From Synergistaceae bacterium (GTDB lineage: Bacteria; Synergistota; Synergistia; Synergistales; Synergistaceae), in NCBI GenBank assembly GCA_012513245.1, contig JAAZCN010000346.1:1-5338 (forward strand): DNA of 5,338 nucleotides, in the 5' to 3' direction. Position numbers and translations under genes: made by a program. Shown one piece after another: positions 1-5,265 of the stretch. A model generated the notes under the pieces. The model worked only from the letters and a program-made list of their open reading frames with translations, searched no databases and had not been told where the DNA came from. Within the stretch, counting starts at the first letter, position 1, and each line of letters begins with the position of its first letter.

Positions 1-1575
1 CAGGCCGCTTCGATCAACAGTTCCATGGCATGGGACGAAGTTGTCTCCATATTTCGTCTTGTGAGGAGCGGCAAAATAAAACTGCTTTATATAGCACCGG
101 AACGACTTGAAAATAATGGTTTTCTTGAGTTTTTTCATTCTCTCGATATAGCCATGGTAATTGTTGACGAGGCTCATTGTGTATCTCAGTGGGGACATGA
201 CTTCCGTCCATCTTATCTGAACATAGCACCGGCTATTGCTTCCCTGGGAAAACGTGCTGTTGTTGCCGCGTTTACCGCGACTGCCACTCCGGAGGTTAGG
301 GACGACATAATCCGCCAGCTTGAACTTAAATCACCCTTCTCTATTACGACGGGATTTGACCGTGAGAATCTCTTCTTTCAGGTAGAACATCCCGGTGATA
401 AGACAAAATATCTGCTGGATTATGTTAAAAAATTTCCGAATGTTTCCGGCATAGTCTACTGCTCCACGCGCAAAGAAGTTGAATCAGTACGAGATAAAAT
501 CTGCCGAAGCGGTATAAGTGCGGTACGTTATCATGCCGGTTTGGACAGTGATGAACGCTTACGCAGCCAGGAAGCTTTCATCTATGACAAGGTCGGAATT
601 ATAGTTGCCACAAACGCTTTCGGAATGGGTATCGACAAATCGAATGTACGCTATGTGATCCACTACAACATGCCCGCAACAATGGATGCGTATTATCAGG
701 AGGCCGGACGCGCAGGGCGTGACGGTTTACCGGCGGACTGTATTATGTTGTTTGGTGAAAAGGACATAATGACTGCGCGTTACTTTATATCGCAGAGCGA
801 GGATAATGGGACAAAAAAAGCAGCGTACCTTAAACTTCGCGGCATGGTCGATTATTGCCATACAACAGGCTGTCTAAGATCATGTATATTGAACTATTTT
901 GGTGAAGAGGACGCGCCGGAAACCTGTAGCTCTTGTGGCAGCTGCACATCTCAGGCAGACCTTGTAGATATTACCACCGAGGCAAAAAAGATAATATCCT
1001 CTGTCTACCGTATGGCAGAACATACAGGCGGACGAAAGTTTGGAAGCGCTATCCTGACAGATGTCTTGCGCGGTTCACAGAAGGCCCAGATAATATCTCT
1101 TGGCTTTAACAAGATTTCCACTTGGGGGATAATGAAAGGATACAAAGTTCAAGCCATTCGAGAGATGATAAACTTCTTGGCCGCAGAAGGCTTTCTGCAA
1201 GTCGAGGACGGAGAATTCCCTGTGCTTTCTTTTACAGACAGGACAACACATTTTCTGAAAAGCGACACAACGCTTTTGATGCGAAAACATGAGGAAAGAG
1301 CCGAAAAACCTCTTACTACCCAGAAGCGCAAACAGACAGAAATCGTCAATGAAGAACTTTTTGATCTCCTGCGCTCACTGCGAAAAGAGTTTTCCACAGC
1401 AGAGGGAGTACCCCCTTATGTTGTCTTTTCCGATAAAACTCTCTCCGCGATGTGCGAAATGCTCCCGTCAGACAGAGAAGATTTCCTTGAGGTTCCGGGA
1501 GTGGGCAATGTAAAGCTCGAGAAGTATGGAGACGCGTTCATTGACGTTATAAACAGATGGAGATCGAATGCCTGA
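1..1575 (+). CDS. recQ: ATP-dependent DNA helicase RecQ, 3' part (5' end outside window)
   Basis: Superfamily 2 3'-5' DNA helicase used in recombination and repair and at stalled forks. The frame is open from base 1 and aligns with RecQ from the first codon, so the ATG at 25 is internal. About 90 residues carrying the Q-motif and Walker A should lie upstream of the window, judged from the usual DEAH position. Counting from the codon at base 1, the visible parts are: DEAH box at 56-59, followed by the RecQ aromatic-rich loop (HCVSQWGHDFRP); motif III (TATAT) near 92-96; motif V (ATNAFGMGIDK) near 203; and motif VI (QEAGRAGRDG) at 233-242. The zinc module probably uses Cys291, Cys309, Cys312 and Cys315. 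A winged-helix RQC region follows, then an HRDC domain at about 450-522. The C-terminus is complete, with TGA at 1573-1575. No frameshift or missing key residue is seen. An intrinsic terminator lies 63 bp downstream. Confidence 0.97.
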   Translation, partial: QAASINSSMAWDEVVSIFRLVRSGKIKLLYIAPERLENNGFLEFFHSLDIAMVIVDEAHCVSQWGHDFRPSYLNIAPAIASLGKRAVVAAFTATATPEVRDDIIRQLELKSPFSITTGFDRENLFFQVEHPGDKTKYLLDYVKKFPNVSGIVYCSTRKEVESVRDKICRSGISAVRYHAGLDSDERLRSQEAFIYDKVGIIVATNAFGMGIDKSNVRYVIHYNMPATMDAYYQEAGRAGRDGLPADCIMLFGEKDIMTARYFISQSEDNGTKKAAYLKLRGMVDYCHTTGCLRSCILNYFGEEDAPETCSSCGSCTSQADLVDITTEAKKIISSVYRMAEHTGGRKFGSAILTDVLRGSQKAQIISLGFNKISTWGIMKGYKVQAIREMINFLAAEGFLQVEDGEFPVLSFTDRTTHFLKSDTTLLMRKHEERAEKPLTTQKRKQTEIVNEELFDLLRSLRKEFSTAEGVPPYVVFSDKTLSAMCEMLPSDREDFLEVPGVGNVKLEKYGDAFIDVINRWRSNA

Positions 1576-1638
1576 TATAAAGATGGCCCGTACAATATGC
1601 CGCATAATGGGAATCCAGATCTGATTTAGCCCTCTCCC

Positions 1639-1685
1639 CCCTTCCTCGTCAACCCCATATCGGGATGACGAATAAGGGCCTTTTT
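1639..1685 (+). terminator. Intrinsic terminator of recQ
   Basis: CCCTT (1639-1643) pairs with AAGGG (1674-1678). TCGTCA (1646-1651) pairs with TGACGA (1666-1671). CCC (1653-1655) pairs with GGG (1662-1664) around a 6-nt CATATC loop. The stem has 14 pairs, interrupted by a 2x2 internal loop and one A/A mismatch. It is followed by CC and then TTTTT at 1681-1685. The T-run exists only on the plus strand, so this should end recQ transcripts and not those of the convergent gene. Confidence 0.75.
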
Positions 1686-1698
1686 CTCAGATACTAAC

Positions 1699-1742
1699 CA
1701 ACTGATTGCCAATTGATTTGCAATCGATTTCCAATTGAATCC
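1699..1742. repeat. Four tandem 11-bp AT-rich repeats
   Basis: Four head-to-tail units, CAACTGATTGC, CAATTGATTTG, CAATCGATTTC and CAATTGAATCC, match the consensus CAATTGATTTC at 38 of 44 positions. Each unit starts with a palindromic or near-palindromic core (CAATTG, or AATCGATT at 1722-1729), so the cores recur about once per helical turn. The array lies between the 3' ends of recQ and the SIMPL gene and is flanked by a 7-bp inverted repeat, AAGGGCC (1674-1680) and GGCCCTT (1744-1750). Its function is unknown. No clear intrinsic terminator for the minus-strand gene is visible here. Confidence 0.7.
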
Positions 1743-1764
1743 CGGCCCTTCACCATTGTCTTTC

Positions 1765-2502
1765 TCAATAATCGTAAAGAACCGTTACATTGGCCTCAAT
1801 TTTCAATTCGCCCTCTGAAATGGGGGTAGGGGCAGAAGCTATTTCCATTTTTGCCATATCCATGGCCCCGTAATTTGAAGGAGCAAAATATGCCGACGAA
1901 CCCTCAGTTATATTGATAGGTTTGCTGATAGTAACACCGGCCGCCGCAGCTATTGAAACAGCCTTTTCTTTTGCATTTCCAACTGCCAGGGCTAGGGCCT
2001 GAAGGTATATCTTGTTTCTTTCCTGGTCGGTTATGCCAAAGGAAATGGAATTCGACTGATTTATCCCCTGTTTAACTGTCATATCCAAAACGTCGCTGAC
2101 TCTCTTCAGATCCGTTATCGTTACTCGAATAGCATTTGTAACATTGTAACCGGCAAGGGCAGCGATGTTATTCTTGTAGTCATAACGTGGGCTGATGTTG
2201 TAAGTTACAGTCTTGATCTTATCTTTGTTTATCCCGAGTGAAGTCAAAGCTTTGTAAACATTATCCATCTTTACTGCATTTTCTCTTTGTGCGGCAGCCG
2301 CATCCTTGTTGAATGCGGTTACCCCGATATTGACATAGGCTATTGTCGGAGAAACTGTGATGTTTGATGAACCCTGAACTGTTATGGTGTTACGGTCTTG
2401 CTCTTTCGCCAAAGAAACAGCAGGATATGCCCCGATCACCATTGCTCCGATCAAAGCAAAAATCATCATAACCAATTTAAACGAAGTAAAATTTATTTTC
2501 AT
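1765..2502 (-). CDS. SIMPL domain (DUF541, YggE-like) exported protein
   Basis: A 245-residue protein of the SIMPL/DUF541 family, whose E. coli member YggE is linked to lower oxidative stress; the biochemical activity is not settled. The start is the ATG at 2502-2500, because AAAGGAG lies 8 nt upstream (2517-2511). The frame stays open to 2568 but no ribosome site supports a longer protein. Residues 1-32 form a signal peptide: Lys2 and Lys9, a hydrophobic core at 10-25, and a likely cleavage after VSLA before KEQ. The mature part shows the family pattern: ITVQGSSNITVSP (about 40-52), ISPRYDY and then GYNVTNAIRVTITDL (about 103-132), an Ala/Lys-rich helix with AKEKAVSIAAAAG (about 177-189), and the ending PISEGELKIEANVTVLYDY. 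It probably acts outside the cytoplasmic membrane, as no lipobox is present. It is convergent with recQ and divergent from sufC. It reads as intact. Confidence 0.95.
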   Translation of the reverse strand: MKINFTSFKLVMMIFALIGAMVIGAYPAVSLAKEQDRNTITVQGSSNITVSPTIAYVNIGVTAFNKDAAAAQRENAVKMDNVYKALTSLGINKDKIKTVTYNISPRYDYKNNIAALAGYNVTNAIRVTITDLKRVSDVLDMTVKQGINQSNSISFGITDQERNKIYLQALALAVGNAKEKAVSIAAAAGVTISKPINITEGSSAYFAPSNYGAMDMAKMEIASAPTPISEGELKIEANVTVLYDY

Positions 2503-2588
2503 GAGATTGTCTCCTTTCATGTGAAAATTTTTGATATAAACAATTAAATCATATATCATTGAATACAAACGAAATTTGAATTATTATC

Positions 2589-2626
2589 CGGTATGCGTAC
2601 AGTAAATATCGTTGCACGTTATACCG
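2589..2626. repeat. Imperfect inverted repeat, operator-like
   Basis: CGGTAT (2589-2594) is the exact reverse complement of ATACCG (2621-2626). After a small offset, CGT (2596-2598) also matches ACG (2616-2618), giving nine potential pairs. The arms flank the candidate -10 of the SIMPL gene, which suits an operator or a leader structure. No regulator family was recognised. Confidence 0.4.
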
Positions 2627-2633
2627 TTTTCAA
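2605..2633 (-). promoter_or_regulatory. Candidate promoter of the SIMPL gene
   Basis: On the minus strand, TTGAAA (2633-2628) and GATATT (2610-2605) are spaced by 17 bp. They match the sigma-70 consensus at 5/6 and 4/6. Transcription would begin near 2598 and give a leader of about 95 nt. The inverted repeat at 2589-2626 overlaps this site. The assignment is by eye only in an AT-rich region. Confidence 0.3.
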
Positions 2634-2664
2634 TTCCTATAGATATTTTATCATCTATGGCAAC

Positions 2665-2700
2665 GAAGATAAAAATCTAATTTGATGGATTTTTATCTTC
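2665..2700. repeat. Perfect 13-bp inverted repeat in the divergent intergenic region
   Basis: GAAGATAAAAATC (2665-2677) and GATTTTTATCTTC (2688-2700) are perfect reverse complements around the 10-nt loop TAATTTGATG. The stem is AT-rich. It lies between two divergent genes, where no upstream transcript needs ending, so an operator is at least as likely as a terminator. Its right arm overlaps the candidate -35 of sufC by three bases. A weaker inverted repeat, ATAGAT/ATCTAT (2639-2644 and 2653-2658), sits just to its left. Confidence 0.75.
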
Positions 2701-2725
2701 TCAAAACTTTATTCGTGCATAAAAT
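2698..2725 (+). promoter_or_regulatory. Candidate promoter of sufC-sufB
   Basis: TAAAAT at 2720-2725 matches the -10 consensus at 5/6, with a weak TTCTCA (2698-2703, 4/6) 16 bp upstream. Transcription would start near 2732 and leave a leader of about 57 nt before the sufC ATG. The site touches the 13-bp inverted repeat, which could therefore control access to it. Other AT-rich -10-like strings nearby make this uncertain. Confidence 0.3.
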
Positions 2726-2788
2726 ATATCTCCGCCAGCATAGACATTGAATAAAGGACAGAATGAAAAATTATAGGGGGAATATAAA

Positions 2789-3544
2789 ATGCTGGAAGTT
2801 AAAAATGTCGGTCTGGTATTAAAGGGCGACGAGGGTGAGATCCAAGTATTAAAAGATGTTAATTTCACCTTGGATGATAAAAAAATCTATGTGATGACAG
2901 GGCCTAACGGCGGCGGAAAATCTGTAATGGCCAAAACCATCATGGGCATTCACCAGCCGACGAGCGGTCAAATTCTGTTGGATGGCGTTGACATAACGCA
3001 CAAAGAGCTTTACGAACGTGCCAGAATGGGCATAGGTTACGCATTTCAGCAACCTGCCCGTTTTAAGGGTATAAAGGTACGTGAACTTCTGGAGATAGCC
3101 GGTGGAAAGAAAGCGTCCGTTGATACGTGCGATTATCTTCACGACGTTGGGCTGTGCGCTCAGGATTATTTGGACCGTGAAATCAATGCCAGCTTTTCCG
3201 GAGGAGAGGTTAAGCGGATCGAAATTGCCACTATTCTGGCCCGTGACTTGAAGTTGGCTATCTTCGACGAGCCCGAAGCGGGGATAGATCTCTGGAGCAT
3301 GCAAAGGCTGACGGAAACTTTTGAAAAGATGAACAAGAAATATGATACAACTATCCTGATAATATCACATCAGGAGCGGATCCTTGATTTGGCCGATGAG
3401 GTCATCATGGTTGCCGAAGGAACTGTCAGCGAAATAACCAACCGTGAAAAGATCCTTGGAGAAATCAGCCGACTAGACTCGGATTGCGAGTGTCGGCGGA
3501 ATTGTAGCAGAGGAGGAAGAGCAATTGCTGGATGCGATCGATAA
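2789..3544 (+). CDS. sufC: SufC-like Fe-S cluster assembly ATPase (minimal SUF/SMS type)
   Basis: A 251-residue soluble ABC-type ATPase that powers the SufB-type scaffold in Fe-S cluster assembly. Visible motifs: Walker A GPNGGGKS (38-45), Q-loop FQQP (86-89), signature FSGGE (136-140), Walker B LAIFDEPEAGID (156-167) and H-loop SH (193-194). No membrane segments are present. The short spacing and the FDEPEAGID form suit SufC better than a transporter ATPase, and the next gene is SufB-like. The ATG has AGGGGG at 2775-2780, 8 nt upstream. The last ~20 residues are unusual: Cys233, Cys235, Cys239 and Cys249 in an Arg-rich tail, encoded partly by DNA that also carries the ribosome site and start of the next gene. 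In minimal systems the pair is also named smsC-smsB. An unrelated ABC ATPase is the only real alternative and is made unlikely by the partner gene. Confidence 0.95.
   Translation: MLEVKNVGLVLKGDEGEIQVLKDVNFTLDDKKIYVMTGPNGGGKSVMAKTIMGIHQPTSGQILLDGVDITHKELYERARMGIGYAFQQPARFKGIKVRELLEIAGGKKASVDTCDYLHDVGLCAQDYLDREINASFSGGEVKRIEIATILARDLKLAIFDEPEAGIDLWSMQRLTETFEKMNKKYDTTILIISHQERILDLADEVIMVAEGTVSEITNREKILGEISRLDSDCECRRNCSRGGRAIAGCDR
3511..3527 (+). promoter_or_regulatory. Ribosome site fixing the TTG start of sufB
   Basis: AGGAGG at 3511-3516 lies 8 nt before the TTG at 3525-3527, inside the sufC coding region. No ATG or GTG occurs in frame between the upstream stop (TAG, 3474-3476) and this codon, so the TTG is the only conventional start with a ribosome site. 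The arrangement implies translational coupling to sufC. Confidence 0.8.
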
Positions 3545-4442
3545 AAAACTGTTAGCTGAGGTTGCGGATCTGCACGAAATGCCGCGCGGAGCATTCAATA
3601 TCCGGAAAAATGGCCGGGGCGTCGAACGTAATACAACGGCAAATATCGATATCATAACGAAAAAAGACAAGCCCGGCATCGATGTCATCATAAAACCTGG
3701 TACAAAAGGAGAGAGCGTGCATATCCCCGTTATCCTGTCGGAAGACATGGAGGATATGGTTTACAACACGTTTGAAGTGGGAGAAGACTCAGACGTGCTG
3801 ATCGTGGCAGGTTGCGGTATCCATAATCCGAGCGGTAAAAAAGCTCAGCACGACGGGATCCATGAGTTCTTTGTCCGCAAGGGCGCCCGTATGAAGTATG
3901 TAGAAAAACATTACGGTGAAGGTGACGGCAGCGGCGTACGGATCTTAAACCCCAAAACCATTATAGAGATAGAAGAAAATGGAACGGCTGAGCTTGAAAT
4001 GATACAAATTAAGGGAATAGACAGCACTGTGCGTGATACAGAAGTCCGCTTGCATAAGAACGCACGTTTGATCGTGTCAGAAAGGTTGCTTACATATCTG
4101 AACCAGACTGCCGAATCTAACATCACGGTGAATTTGCTCGGCGAAGACGCCTCCGCTCAAATCATATCCAGGTCAGTGGCTCAGAATGAATCTAAACAAG
4201 TTTTTCATCTGAGCATGCGCGGTTATGCCAAATGCCGTGGTCACATACAGTGTGATTCGATCATTATGGGCCAGGCACAGGTCTCGTCTATCCCCGAAAT
4301 CTCAGCCTTCAATTCCGATGCTCAATTAATTCATGAGGCTGCTATCGGTAAAATAGAATCTGAACAATTGACAAAACTAATGTCACTTGGAATGTCGGAG
4401 AAAGAGGCGGAGGAAACCATCCTTCAGGGTTTCTTAAAATAA
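3525..4442 (+). CDS. sufB: SufB/SufD-family Fe-S scaffold protein (minimal SUF/SMS type)
   Basis: A 305-residue SufB/SufD-family protein, the expected scaffold partner of the preceding ATPase for building Fe-S clusters in the cytoplasm. It is much shorter than E. coli SufB (about 495 residues), as expected for the minimal type, which keeps the beta-helix core and the C-terminal helices. Visible parts: an N-terminal helix (LLAEVADLHEMP), the core from about residue 20 with SVHIPVILS (64-72) and VAGCGIHN (94-101), and the family C-terminus KCRGHIQCDSIIMG (236-249), LIHEA (268-272, His270 and Glu271) and EQLTKLMSLGMSEKEAEETI. Its only cysteines are 97, 237 and 243. By eye, the position of E. coli SufB Cys405 is Ala251, as in SufD-like members. 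It starts with TTG, overlaps sufC by 20 bp and ends in the TAA at 4440-4442. Neither sufS nor sufU is adjacent. SufD is the other possible name. Confidence 0.93.
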   Translation: MLDAIDKKLLAEVADLHEMPRGAFNIRKNGRGVERNTTANIDIITKKDKPGIDVIIKPGTKGESVHIPVILSEDMEDMVYNTFEVGEDSDVLIVAGCGIHNPSGKKAQHDGIHEFFVRKGARMKYVEKHYGEGDGSGVRILNPKTIIEIEENGTAELEMIQIKGIDSTVRDTEVRLHKNARLIVSERLLTYLNQTAESNITVNLLGEDASAQIISRSVAQNESKQVFHLSMRGYAKCRGHIQCDSIIMGQAQVSSIPEISAFNSDAQLIHEAAIGKIESEQLTKLMSLGMSEKEAEETILQGFLK

Positions 4443-4446
4443 ACAG
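4440..4446 (+). repeat. Left copy of putative target-site duplication
   Basis: TAAACAG, matching 4760-4766; the identity extends to nine bases (TAAACAGTT). Its first three bases are the sufB stop codon. Confidence 0.6.
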
Positions 4447-4527
4447 TTCAACTTTCCCCCCCGTCTTTCCCGCATGCTTTTGAGCGCGAAACCAGCTGCT
4501 TCAATACTTTCGAGCCACTAGTATGTT

Positions 4528-4606
4528 CGATCTCGAAGCGCACTCGAAATGGTTCAGGTGCTGCGGTAAATCTAATGTGTTCCTCGTACGAGGAACAGCG
4601 CCTTCC
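4528..4606 (+). repeat. 79-bp structured unit, copy 1
   Basis: The first 25 bp (4528-4552) are identical to 4607-4631, and the remaining 54 bp match copy 2 at 29 positions. In the tail, an outer stem (GGTGCT 4557-4562 with AGCGCC 4597-4602, one G-U-type pair) encloses an inner hairpin formed by the palindrome at 4578-4597. The identical head itself carries CTCGAA twice, 11 bp apart. Function is unknown. Confidence 0.7.
4578..4597. repeat. Perfect 20-bp palindrome
   Basis: TGTTCCTCGTACGAGGAACA reads the same on both strands. It lies in the tail of the first 79-bp unit near the middle of the element. As RNA it would form a tight hairpin; as DNA it could be a dimer-binding site or a cruciform. 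Confidence 0.85.
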
Positions 4607-4685
4607 CGATCTCGAAGCGCACTCGAAATGGCTCTAGCACTATTGTTGATTTAATATGTTTTCTTAACGGAAAACAGTGTTCTCC
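4607..4685 (+). repeat. 79-bp structured unit, copy 2
   Basis: Directly abuts copy 1. Of 25 differences from copy 1, about 20 are transitions. The same folds remain possible: outer stem AGCACT (4636-4641) with AGTGTT (4676-4681), and inner hairpin TGTTTTC (4657-4663) with GAAAACA (4670-4676). Several base pairs changed on both sides together. A further imperfect dyad, TGTTCTCCCTATCGAAAACA, follows at 4678-4697. Confidence 0.65.
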
Positions 4686-4759
4686 CTATCGAAAACAGGC
4701 GGAGAAAACGGGAAATAGAGGCTTTAAATCCGCTAGTAACAATAGGTGGGAAAGTTGAG

Positions 4760-4766
4760 TAAACAG
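4760..4766 (+). repeat. Right copy of putative target-site duplication
   Basis: TAAACAG directly after the right inverted-repeat end. Removing 4447-4766 would restore a continuous sequence from the sufB stop into the downstream spacer. Confidence 0.6.
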
Positions 4767-4880
4767 TTAATTGATAGAAACAGAAAAAAACTGCAATAAC
4801 TTGAAAGGTACGAAGATCCAACGGTGATTTGAGAATGCAACGTCAGGAGATTTTGAATACTGCAGATCACATGGCCGGTG
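4767..4880. other. Spacer between the insertion element and the Nudix gene
   Basis: This 114-bp stretch would have followed sufB directly before the insertion. It holds a poly-A run (4787-4793 region), which is a T-run on the minus strand, but no convincing hairpin precedes it in either direction. No terminator for sufB or the Nudix gene could be assigned. The small open frame starting at ATG 4835 is treated as chance. Confidence 0.4.
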
Positions 4881-5231
4881 CTATTTGTCTTTGGAAAGCT
4901 TTTCAACAACAGAAATGTCGGCCGGACAGAATTGGAAGTTTTTAAGCCTATCCGGAGATATCCATTTAATGGATTTATGGACAGAGGCTGTTGGGACGCC
5001 ATTAGACATCGATGCTCTGAAAAACAGAAATTCTATCTCTCTTTCCGGATATGAACATGTCGTCTCTGCGAAAAGATCATCTATTTTAATGTCTATTTCA
5101 ATTTCTTCCCGGCATTCTCGGATGAGGCATTCTTCCGGGGATTCGCCGGGTTCGATTTTTCCACCGGGGAATTCCCAGAGGAACTCACATGACCCTCCTG
5201 GCCCGCGTTGGCAGAGCAGTATCTCGTTCAC
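4881..5231 (-). CDS. MutT-type Nudix hydrolase, short N-terminus
   Basis: Nudix pyrophosphohydrolase resembling the 8-oxo-dGTP/CTP diphosphatase (MutT/NudG) group, which removes damaged or unwanted nucleotides in the cytoplasm; the substrate is inferred from resemblance. From the GTG at 5231 it has 116 residues. Visible: CQRGPGG (7-13), WEFPGGK (19-25), the Nudix box at 24-46 (Gly24, Glu30, Arg38-Glu39, Glu42-Glu43; the usual late Gly is Glu45 and the aliphatic position is Cys40) and a family-like end, FCPADISVVEKL. The metal-binding glutamates are kept. Family members usually run 125-135 residues, with a first beta-strand before KILLCQR. Here that strand is missing from the GTG start, although the frame stays open without ATG, GTG or TTG to the stop at 5315-5313 and reads hydrophobic residues. 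There is no ribosome site before the GTG. It may be leaderless, use a rare start, or have a damaged 5' end. Confidence 0.82.
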   Translation of the reverse strand: MNEILLCQRGPGGSCEFLWEFPGGKIEPGESPEECLIRECREEIEIDIKIDDLFAETTCSYPEREIEFLFFRASMSNGVPTASVHKSIKWISPDRLKNFQFCPADISVVEKLSKDK

Positions 5232-5245
5232 AGACTGCGAAATAT

Positions 5246-5265
5246 AACGATAAAGAACGATAAAA
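5246..5265. repeat. Tandem 10-bp repeat upstream of the Nudix gene
   Basis: AACGATAAAG (5246-5255) is followed at once by AACGATAAAA (5256-5265). The pair lies 15 bp upstream of the Nudix GTG and next to a TATATT string on the minus strand (5246-5241) that matches the -10 consensus at 5/6. No fitting -35 is seen. Confidence 0.45.

Larger units (their letters stand above)
4447..4759. mobile_element. MITE-like non-coding element with terminal inverted repeats
   Basis: The ends are inverted repeats: 4448-4461 (TCAACTTTCCCCCC) against 4745-4758 (GGTGGGAAAGTTGA), matching at 13 of 14 positions. A further TTTCCCG-type motif lies inside each end (4466-4472, and its reverse complement around 4709-4715). 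The element is bordered by direct repeats TAAACAG (4440-4446 and 4760-4766; the match runs on to TAAACAGTT), read as a target-site duplication. The left copy includes the sufB stop codon, so the insertion leaves SufB intact. No transposase fragment is visible in either strand. Size, ends and lack of coding suit a miniature inverted-repeat element moved by a transposase encoded elsewhere. The IS family is not identified. The inside holds two 79-bp structured units and a perfect 20-bp palindrome. Confidence 0.7.

Noticed and set aside
25..27. ATG at 25 as the start of recQ
   Set aside because: The frame is open to the left edge, the upstream codons fit RecQ, and the helicase would lack Walker A.
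2503..2568. Longer N-terminus for the SIMPL protein starting at 2568
   Set aside because: It would bury the signal peptide behind 22 residues and has no ribosome site, while the inner ATG has AAAGGAG at ideal spacing.
2849..3304. 151-residue minus-strand open frame inside sufC
   Set aside because: It is antisense to an unmistakable ABC ATPase and has no recognisable motifs of its own.
3474..3544. Possible frameshift near the end of sufC
   Set aside because: All ABC motifs are complete, the sufB ribosome site and start are well placed, and no homologous SufC-like sequence was recognised in another frame. The odd tail is reported as an observation instead.
4528..4631. Two identical 25-bp repeats separated by 54 bp, resembling a minimal CRISPR array
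   Set aside because: Only two copies exist, the intervening sequence is itself duplicated after the second copy, and there are no cas genes. A tandem duplication explains it better.
4835..4942. Small plus-strand open frame MQRQEILNTADHM...
   Set aside because: It has no ribosome site, no recognised family and runs antisense into the Nudix 3' end.
4733..5002. 89-residue minus-strand open frame
   Set aside because: It overlaps the Nudix gene and the right end of the insertion element, shows no family resemblance and has low-complexity composition.
4885..5247. 120-residue plus-strand open frame antisense to the Nudix gene
   Set aside because: It is the shadow of the Nudix coding frame, which shows clear family motifs on the other strand.
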